Below, piece by piece: positions 5,646 through 10,735 of a stretch of 10,735 nucleotides of DNA. The position numbers and the translations under genes are program-made. The notes under the pieces were generated by a model. The model was not told the DNA's origin. It made no database searches and worked only from the letters and a program-made list of their open reading frames with translations. Numbering within the stretch: the first letter of the stretch is position 1; each line of letters opens with the position of its first letter. Location of the stretch: contig CAZGUG010000061.1 in NCBI GenBank assembly GCA_964529035.1, forward strand, positions 1 through 10,735. Direction: 5' to 3'. This DNA comes from CAZGUG01 sp964529035 (GTDB lineage: Bacteria > Bacillota > Clostridia > Ch29).

Positions 5646-7832
5646 ATGCAAAAGACATTGGTACTGGCGGAGAAGCCTTCGGTGGGCAGGGACCTGGCCA
5701 GGGTACTGGGCTGCGGCAGCAAAGGAAACGGGTACTGTGAGGGCAGGGAATACATCGTAACCTGGGCCCTGGGACACCTGGTAACGCTGGCCGAGCCGGA
5801 GGATTACGACAAAAAATATAAATCGTGGCGTATGGAGGATCTGCCCATGCTTCCGTCCAGGCTTAAGCTGGTGGTAATAAAACAAAGCGGAAGGCAGTTT
5901 AAATGCGTAATGCAGCAGATGCAGAGGAAAGACGTGGGGCGTATAGTAATTGCCACCGACGCCGGCCGGGAAGGGGAGCTTGTGGCCCGGTGGATTATTG
6001 AAAAGGCGGGCGTACGAAAGCCCATTAAGCGCCTGTGGATTTCCTCGGTGACCGACAGGGCCATCAACGAGGGGTTCAAAGCCCTAAGGGACGGCAGGGA
6101 CTATGAAAACCTGTACGCCTCCGCTGTTGCCCGGGCGGAAGCCGACTGGCTTGTGGGCTTAAACGCCACCCGGGCCCTGACCTGTAAATACAACGCTCAG
6201 CTCTCCTGTGGGAGGGTGCAGACCCCCACCCTGGCCATAATCGCCAAGCGGGAGCAGGAGATTCAGAACTTTGTACCAAGACCTTTTTACGGTATAACCG
6301 CCGCGACCGATAAATTCAAGCTTACCTGGCAGGACGAAAAGTCGGGTAGTTACAGAACCTTTGACATAAAAGCAAGGGATTTGGTCTTTGAAAAGATGAG
6401 GGGCAAGGACGCCGGGGTGGTGCAGGCGGACAGGAAGAACAAAAAAACCTTTGCCCCGCTGCCCTACGACCTGACCGAGCTACAGCGGGACGCCAACCGG
6501 GTTTTCGGTTATTCGGCAAAGGAAACCCTTTCCATTATGCAGGGGCTGTATGAGCGGCACAAACTGCTCACCTATCCGAGGACAGATTCCAGGTATATTT
6601 CCGCCGACATTGTGGGTACTCTAAGGGACAGGATAAGGTCCTGTGGGGTGGGCCCCTACTCAAAGGCGGCGGTAAAGGCGCAAAAGGGTCCGATTACAGA
6701 TAAAATGCATTTTGTCAACAACGCCAAAGTATCCGACCACCACGCCATTATTCCCACCGAGCAGTCGGTGTACCTGGAGGACCTTAGTGACCCGGAAAGG
6801 AAGATATACGACCTGGTAATTAAACGGTTTCTGGCGGTCTTTTATCCACCCTTTGAATATAAGCAGATAACCATAACGGCCGGGGTCGGGGACCAGCATC
6901 TGGCCGCCCGGGGCAAGGTTATTGTAAATCAGGGCTGGAAAGAGGTATACCGGGACCATTTTGAAGAAGATGAAAGCGAGGAGGAAATAGCCGAACAGGT
7001 GCTGCCGGACATTCAAAAGGGCGATACAATAAAAATACTCAGGCTGGAAAAGACCGAAGGCAAAACTAAACCGCCGGCTCCGTTCACAGAAGGGACGCTG
7101 CTTTCGGCCATGGAGAACCCGGCCAAATACATGGCCGGCGAAAGCAAAGACCTTATAAAGACCATAGGCGAGACCGGGGGCCTGGGAACGGTAGCCACCC
7201 GGGCAGATATTATAGAAAAGCTGCACAGCAGTTTTCTTATCGAAAAGAAGGGAAAATATATCCACATAACCTCCAAGGGGAGACAGCTTTTGGAGTTGGT
7301 CCCGGAGGAACTTAAAACCCCCGCCCTGACCGCCGAATGGGAGCAAAGGCTGGGTGCCATTTCCAGGGGCTTGGTCAAAAAGGAAGACTTTGTTAACGAA
7401 ATGAAAAGCTACACCAAAACGGTAGTTCGGGAGATAAAAAACAGCGATGCAGAGTTTCGGCATGACAATATAACACGTACCAAATGCCCTGAGTGCGGCA
7501 AGTATATGCTGGAGATAAACGGCAAGAAGGGCAGGATGCTGGTGTGCCAGGACAGGGAGTGCGGGCACAGGATAGGCATCGCAAGGGCCAGCAACGCCAG
7601 ATGTCCCAAATGCCATAAAAGGATGGAGCTGCGCGGTGAGGGGGAAGGGCAGATATTTACTTGCAGCTGCGGCTACAGGGAGAAGCTGTCGGCCTTTGAA
7701 CAGAGAAGGAGTAACGAAAGCGATAAGGTTTCCAAGAAAGAGGTTCAAAGGTTTATGAAGGGGCAAAAAAAGAAAAAGGAAAAGCCGATAAATTCGGCCC
7801 TTGCGGATGCACTGTCCAAACTGGATTTGTAA
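5646..7832 (+). CDS. topB: DNA topoisomerase III
   Basis: A type IA topoisomerase that cuts and rejoins one DNA strand through a tyrosine intermediate, relaxing negative supercoils and resolving recombination or replication intermediates. Counting from ATG 5646 it has 728 residues. The N-terminal Toprim motif LVLAEKPS carries Glu9, and DAGREGE begins at Asp105. Family motifs AEADWLVGLNATRALT and GRVQTPTLAII follow. The catalytic tyrosine is Tyr310 in LTYPRTDSR, and HHAIIPT and GLGTVATRADIIEKL lie further on. The C-terminus has two zinc-ribbon-like cysteine sets (C614/C617 with C634/C639, and C653/C656 with C673/C675) and ends in a lysine-rich tail, consistent with DNA contact. A TTG at 5628 would add six residues, but AAAGGA (5632-5637) eight bases before ATG 5646 favours the shorter form. 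TopB also occurs on conjugative elements, but no transfer gene is present here, so this is probably the chromosomal copy. Confidence 0.95.
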   Translation: MQKTLVLAEKPSVGRDLARVLGCGSKGNGYCEGREYIVTWALGHLVTLAEPEDYDKKYKSWRMEDLPMLPSRLKLVVIKQSGRQFKCVMQQMQRKDVGRIVIATDAGREGELVARWIIEKAGVRKPIKRLWISSVTDRAINEGFKALRDGRDYENLYASAVARAEADWLVGLNATRALTCKYNAQLSCGRVQTPTLAIIAKREQEIQNFVPRPFYGITAATDKFKLTWQDEKSGSYRTFDIKARDLVFEKMRGKDAGVVQADRKNKKTFAPLPYDLTELQRDANRVFGYSAKETLSIMQGLYERHKLLTYPRTDSRYISADIVGTLRDRIRSCGVGPYSKAAVKAQKGPITDKMHFVNNAKVSDHHAIIPTEQSVYLEDLSDPERKIYDLVIKRFLAVFYPPFEYKQITITAGVGDQHLAARGKVIVNQGWKEVYRDHFEEDESEEEIAEQVLPDIQKGDTIKILRLEKTEGKTKPPAPFTEGTLLSAMENPAKYMAGESKDLIKTIGETGGLGTVATRADIIEKLHSSFLIEKKGKYIHITSKGRQLLELVPEELKTPALTAEWEQRLGAISRGLVKKEDFVNEMKSYTKTVVREIKNSDAEFRHDNITRTKCPECGKYMLEINGKKGRMLVCQDRECGHRIGIARASNARCPKCHKRMELRGEGEGQIFTCSCGYREKLSAFEQRRSNESDKVSKKEVQRFMKGQKKKKEKPINSALADALSKLDL

Positions 7833-7915
7833 AAACTTTCATAAGGATAAAGCCGGGTATTTGCGGAGAAAATATACTGAAAAGAGAACAATAAAAGATA
7901 TATAACAAAAAATGC

Positions 7916-7944
7916 TTGCAGATACTGAATATGTATGATAGTAT
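7916..7944 (+). promoter_or_regulatory. Promoter for the cold-shock gene
   Basis: TTGCAG (7916-7921) and TAGTAT (7939-7944) are separated by exactly 17 bases, a good vegetative sigma-factor promoter. Transcription would start near 7951 and give a leader of about 120 bases before the csp ATG. Confidence 0.7.
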
Positions 7945-7950
7945 TACAAC

Positions 7951-8069
7951 CGGTGTTAAAAAGTTGCGAACAAATGGAATTATCTTTAGGCCTCTGGATA
8001 CAGTAAGGACGAAAAGGTGATTAGAATTATTCCGCTTTTTGATGTAATAAATGAAAAGGAGGCCCATAA
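7951..8069 (+). promoter_or_regulatory. Long csp 5' leader with possible SD-sequestering pairing
   Basis: The gap between topB and csp (7833-8069) contains no gene I can support. From the inferred start it forms a leader of about 120 bases, as cold-shock mRNAs often have. GGCCTCT (7989-7995) can pair with GGAGGCC (8058-8064), which covers the core of the csp SD AAAAGGAGG (8054-8062). A second pairing, GGAAT (7976-7980)/ATTCC (8029-8033), is possible. A temperature-responsive leader is plausible by analogy with cspA but not shown. Confidence 0.45.
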
Positions 8070-8267
8070 ATGCAGGGTACAGTAAAATGGTTCAATGCCG
8101 AAAAAGGCTATGGCTTTATCGAAGCCACCGATGGCGGGGATGTCTTTGTTCACTTTTCCGCTATTCAGGGCGAAGGTTTCAAGACCCTCGAGGAAGGCCA
8201 GAGCGTTGAGTTTGATGTAGTTGAAGGCAACCGTGGTCCCCAGGCGGCAAACGTAGTGCTCCTGTAA
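8070..8267 (+). CDS. Cold-shock domain protein (CspA family)
   Basis: A 65-residue single-domain nucleic-acid chaperone. It binds single-stranded RNA and DNA and limits mRNA secondary structure, especially in the cold. The beta-barrel consensus is complete: MQGTVKWFNAEKGYGFI at the start, RNP1 KGYGFI (12-17), RNP2 VFVHF (25-29), and the C-terminal GNRGPQAANV. Length is the usual 65-70 residues. The SD AAAAGGAGG sits seven bases before the ATG. It follows a promoter and a long leader, and a DEAD-box helicase gene lies 119 bases downstream on the same strand. That pairing of RNA-unfolding functions is a typical cold-response arrangement. Most bacteria have several csp paralogues, so no specific symbol is given. 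Confidence 0.97.
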   Translation: MQGTVKWFNAEKGYGFIEATDGGDVFVHFSAIQGEGFKTLEEGQSVEFDVVEGNRGPQAANVVLL

Positions 8268-8280
8268 GGAACCATAAAAG

Positions 8281-8329
8281 TATTGAGGAATGGGCATTTC
8301 CGTGATACCGGAGATGCCCATGTTCAATA
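8281..8329 (+). terminator. Long hairpin between csp and helicase genes (attenuator or processing site)
   Basis: ATGGGCATTTCCG (8290-8302) pairs with CGGAGATGCCCAT (8309-8321) as 13 bp with one G-U, closing a 6-base loop TGATAC. After a small internal loop, TATTGA (8281-8286) pairs with TCAATA (8324-8329). The stem is strong, but no T-run follows (ATAGAAGCAAAGG). It may be a partial or Rho-assisted terminator, an RNA 3'-end stabiliser for csp mRNA, or a processing site within a csp-helicase transcript. Confidence 0.65.
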
Positions 8330-8386
8330 TAGAAGCAAAGGAAAAAATAAACTAAAATTAAGAGAGAAAAAGGAGAAGTATTTATA

Positions 8387-9820
8387 ATGACAACTTTTTA
8401 CGATATGGGATTAAGCGATTCCATAATCAAGGCGACCGACAACATGGGATTTGAAGAAGCGACACCAATTCAGCAGAAGACAATTCCACTGCTTTTGGAC
8501 GGCAGGGATGTTATAGGCCAGGCCCAGACGGGCACCGGCAAAACCGCTGCCTTTGGTATTCCGTTAATTGAAAGAATAGATAAGGGTTCAAGAAAAATAG
8601 AGGGTCTGGTGGTCACTCCGACAAGGGAACTGGCGATTCAGGTGGCGGAAGAAATAAATAGGATTGGTCAGTTTAAGGGAATACGTGCCCTTCCTATATA
8701 TGGAGGCCAGGATATTAAACGCCAAATAAAAGCCCTGGGCAGCAGGCCCCAGATAATAGTCGGAACCCCCGGGAGACTTATGGACCATATGAGAAGAAAA
8801 ACAGTCAGGCTGCAGCAGGTAAGGATGGTGGTACTGGATGAAGCCGATGAGATGCTGAACATGGGTTTTATTGAAGATATTGAGACCATAATGGAGCAGG
8901 TACCCAACGGTAGCCAGACAATGCTCTTTTCAGCTACCATGCCGATACCGATACAGCGGCTGGCCGAACGGTTTATGAATAGGCCTGAGATGATAAGGAC
9001 CAAAACAAAGGAAGCAACCCTTCCAAGTACCGAGCAGTATTATATAGAAGTCCAGGACAGGCAGAAGTTTGATGTATTGTGCAGGCTTCTGGACATTCAA
9101 TCGCCTGAACGCTGTATAGTATTTGCCAGAACTAAGAGGCGGGTGGATGAGATTTTTGAAGCCCTGACAAAAAGGGGCTACCTGGCGGAGGGTATCCACA
9201 GCGATCTGGCGCAGGCAAAACGAGATGCGGTAATGGGCCGTTTCAGGGAAGGTACCGTCGATATTCTGACGGCCACCGATGTGGCTGCCAGAGGGCTTGA
9301 TATAAGCGGTGTCACACACGTATACAATTTCGATATTCCACAGGACCCCGAGGGTTATGTTCACAGGATAGGCCGTACCGGAAGGGCCGGGGAAACCGGA
9401 ACAGCGGTGACCTTTGTAACGTCCCGGGAGATGGGGCAGTTAAAGCAGATTGAAAGGATTATAAAAAGGAAAATAGCCAGAAAACCCATACCCACCGTTA
9501 ACGAAGCTTTGCAGGGCCAGCAGCAGCTGGCGGTTGACAGGCTTATGAAGACGGCCGGGGAACAGGATATCGGGAAATTCCGGGAACAGGCGGAGGAGCT
9601 TTTGGATACGGCAGATTCCGTTACCCTGCTGTCGGCAGCCTTAAAGCTGCTCACAAAGGAGACGGATACCACCACGGTTATCCTGACCGAAGAGAAGAAC
9701 CAGCGCCCTAAGAATAAGGGCAGAAGCAAACGGAATAAAACATCCGGAAAGCATAACAAGTATAACTATAAAAGCGAGAAGCAGTATAACAAAAAGAAAA
9801 GGGAATACCAGAAGGTTTAA
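8387..9820 (+). CDS. DEAD-box ATP-dependent RNA helicase (CshA/DeaD-like)
   Basis: A 477-residue RNA helicase that unwinds short RNA duplexes using ATP, acting in ribosome assembly, mRNA turnover and cold adaptation. The full motif set is present: Q motif GFEEATPIQQ (21-30), motif I AQTGTGKT (46-53), Ia PTREL (78-82), Ib TPGR (127-130), II DEAD (151-154), III SAT (182-184), IV IVFARTK (244-250), V TATDVAARGLD (295-305) and VI HRIGRTGR (326-333). After the core comes a helical extension (about 365-430) and then a tail rich in Lys, Arg and Asn (437-477). I see no DbpA-type RNA-binding domain, so it resembles CshA more than DbpA or full-length DeaD. The SD AGGAG (8371-8375) is 11 bases from the ATG. 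No clear separate promoter lies after csp, which suggests readthrough from the csp promoter across the intergenic hairpin. Confidence 0.96.
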   Translation: MTTFYDMGLSDSIIKATDNMGFEEATPIQQKTIPLLLDGRDVIGQAQTGTGKTAAFGIPLIERIDKGSRKIEGLVVTPTRELAIQVAEEINRIGQFKGIRALPIYGGQDIKRQIKALGSRPQIIVGTPGRLMDHMRRKTVRLQQVRMVVLDEADEMLNMGFIEDIETIMEQVPNGSQTMLFSATMPIPIQRLAERFMNRPEMIRTKTKEATLPSTEQYYIEVQDRQKFDVLCRLLDIQSPERCIVFARTKRRVDEIFEALTKRGYLAEGIHSDLAQAKRDAVMGRFREGTVDILTATDVAARGLDISGVTHVYNFDIPQDPEGYVHRIGRTGRAGETGTAVTFVTSREMGQLKQIERIIKRKIARKPIPTVNEALQGQQQLAVDRLMKTAGEQDIGKFREQAEELLDTADSVTLLSAALKLLTKETDTTTVILTEEKNQRPKNKGRSKRNKTSGKHNKYNYKSEKQYNKKKREYQKV

Positions 9821-9851
9821 CCCGGCGCATACCGGCTAAAAACACCTTCTG
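9809..9851 (-). terminator. Inverted repeat spanning the convergent gene ends; likely terminator for the minus-strand gene
   Basis: CAGAAGGT (9809-9816) pairs perfectly with ACCTTCTG (9844-9851), and inside it CCGG (9822-9825) can pair with CCGG (9832-9835). The repeat covers the last codons of both converging genes and both stop codons. Read on the minus strand it is followed by a T-rich stretch (complement of 9790-9805), which suits an intrinsic terminator for the thiolase-like gene. On the plus strand no T-run follows, so it is weaker there. Confidence 0.5.
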
Positions 9852-10585
9852 TTCCAGAAATCATCCGGGTTCACGCTTTGTATGGCATGCAGGAATTTAT
9901 GCCTAATATCCGGATACTGACGGCTAAGCTTATCCACCAACATTTTCATCTCTTCACGTTTTGTATTTTTGTTGGCGGGGCAGGTGTTTTCTATGACCGG
10001 GATATTTCTTGATTTTACAATTTTCTCTATGGTTTTTTCCTCAAGGAATATCATCGGCCGGATTACGGTAATATCCCTTCTGTCCAGGTAGCTCTTCGGG
10101 TGGAATACTCCCAGCCTGCCGCTGAACACAAGGTTCATAAGCAGCGTTTCTATGGCATCGTCCAGGTGGTGTCCCAGCGCTGCTTTGTTGCATCCAAGCG
10201 ACTTGGCGGTGTTGTAAAGAGCACCCCTTCTAAGGTTGGCGCACAGCGAACAGGGATTTTTCTCATTCCTTACATCAAATACGATTCTTCCTATTTTGGT
10301 GGGCTTTATGTGAAGCCGGCTGCCCAGGTCTTCAATATATTTTTCCAGGGGAGAGATGTCCATATCGTCAAAGCCCAGGGTCAGGGTTATCGGAACCAAC
10401 TCGAATTCAAGGGGCAGCTGTTTTTGTAAAAGCGTAAGTATATAGAAAAGGGCTGAACTGTCCTTCCCTCCGGAAAGCCCTACGGCAATACGGTCTCCCG
10501 GTTCAAGCATGTGGTATTTTTTCATTGCTTTTTTAACCGGTGCCAGAAATTTTTTGTTGTCGGCTTTTACCGGGCGAATTTCCAT
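9836..10585 (-). CDS. ttcA: TtcA-like tRNA 2-thiocytidine synthase (PP-loop ATPase)
   Basis: A 249-residue cytoplasmic tRNA-modifying enzyme. TtcA adenylates cytidine 32 of certain tRNAs and replaces its oxygen with sulfur, using a bound [4Fe-4S] cluster. The PP-loop SGGKDS is at 38-43. The TtcA signature CSLCANLRRGALY places cysteines at 112 and 115, GHHLDDAIETLLMN follows at 138-151, and a third cysteine, Cys202, lies in ENTCPANKNTKR. These three match the cluster-binding cysteines of Escherichia coli TtcA (122, 125, 222). The E. coli protein is longer, and its second Cys-x2-Cys pair is reduced to a single Cys here. Clostridial homologues may use a different tRNA position, so the exact product is inferred. 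The ATG lies about ten bases after AAGGGA on the minus strand. It is a lone gene convergent with the helicase. Confidence 0.88.
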   Translation of the reverse strand: MEIRPVKADNKKFLAPVKKAMKKYHMLEPGDRIAVGLSGGKDSSALFYILTLLQKQLPLEFELVPITLTLGFDDMDISPLEKYIEDLGSRLHIKPTKIGRIVFDVRNEKNPCSLCANLRRGALYNTAKSLGCNKAALGHHLDDAIETLLMNLVFSGRLGVFHPKSYLDRRDITVIRPMIFLEEKTIEKIVKSRNIPVIENTCPANKNTKREEMKMLVDKLSRQYPDIRHKFLHAIQSVNPDDFWNRRCF

Positions 10586-10631
10586 CTGAAATGCTTCCCT
10601 TCGTTAAATGCTTTATTACCGTTCCCTTATT

Positions 10632-10660
10632 AGTATAGCCCCGGAAGGCAGCTTTAACAA
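10632..10660 (-). promoter_or_regulatory. Promoter for the TtcA-like gene
   Basis: On the minus strand TTGTTA (complement of 10655-10660) is followed after exactly 17 bases by TATACT (complement of 10632-10637), a good vegetative promoter. Transcription would start near 10625, giving a leader of about 40 bases. Confidence 0.7.
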
Positions 10661-10735
10661 GGCAGTATTTACAATGATGCAGGAAAACAGGGTTAAAAAA
10701 TATAATACTGATTATAATAAAATTAAGAATTTTCT
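10661..10735. other. AT-rich intergenic end of the window
   Basis: The last 75 bases become very AT-rich, with repeated TATAAT-like words (for example TATAATACT and TATAATAAA after 10700). They may contain a divergent promoter for a gene beyond the window, but no matching -35 at 16-18 bases is convincing. I see no gene here. Confidence 0.3.

Noticed and set aside
6660..7766. Long minus-strand open frame of 368 codons opposite topB
   Set aside because: It is antisense to conserved topoisomerase III domains and shows no family motifs; long antisense frames are common in such codon usage.
5646..7832. topB as evidence of an integrative conjugative element
   Set aside because: No relaxase, coupling protein, type IV secretion, integrase or attachment repeats are present, and the flanking genes are housekeeping.
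7931..8020. A 29-codon frame from ATG 7931 in the csp leader
   Set aside because: Its ATG lies upstream of or within the -10 of the csp promoter, so it would not be on the csp transcript, and it has no SD.
1..10735. tRNA or rRNA genes, CRISPR arrays, transposons and direct-repeat arrays
   Set aside because: I saw no cloverleaf-like segments, regularly spaced repeats, transposase motifs or terminal repeats by reading both strands; a tRNAscan or repeat search would settle this.

Overview
The window looks like chromosome from a mid-GC Firmicute, most likely a clostridial anaerobe. The evidence is indirect: strong purine-rich Shine-Dalgarno (SD) sites, a TTG start, extended -10 promoters of TGnTAnnnT type, heavy use of ATA (Ile) and AGG (Arg), and protein families typical of Clostridia. 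It is dominated by conserved housekeeping and stress genes. I see no phage, IS, CRISPR, toxin-antitoxin or other mobile signature.

Layout. Bases 1-106 appear to be the 3' part of a yybP-ykoY (Mn2+) riboswitch followed by an intrinsic terminator that shares the aptamer's closing strand. It controls a P2A-type cation ATPase (157-2817), which suggests Mn2+ (or Ca2+/Mn2+) efflux. Next is a same-strand group: a hypoxanthine/uracil-DNA glycosylase family gene whose conserved N-terminus begins upstream of its first ATG (about 2953-3477), a YczE/YitT-like membrane protein starting at TTG (3506-4189), and a HemN/HemW-like radical SAM protein (4250-5524). A separate promoter then precedes DNA topoisomerase III, topB (5646-7832).

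The right part holds a cold-shock pair: a 65-residue cold-shock protein with a long 5' leader (promoter about 7916-7944, gene 8070-8267) and a DEAD-box RNA helicase (8387-9820). A 49-base hairpin lies between them. On the opposite strand and convergent is a TtcA-like tRNA 2-thiocytidine synthase (9836-10585) with its own well-formed promoter. A shared inverted repeat spans the two converging stop codons.

The main interest is regulatory RNA rather than a new protein system: the metal-responsive leader, the csp leader that can pair with its own SD, the csp/helicase intergenic hairpin, and the apparent non-ATG start of the glycosylase. I found no convincing new multi-gene system.
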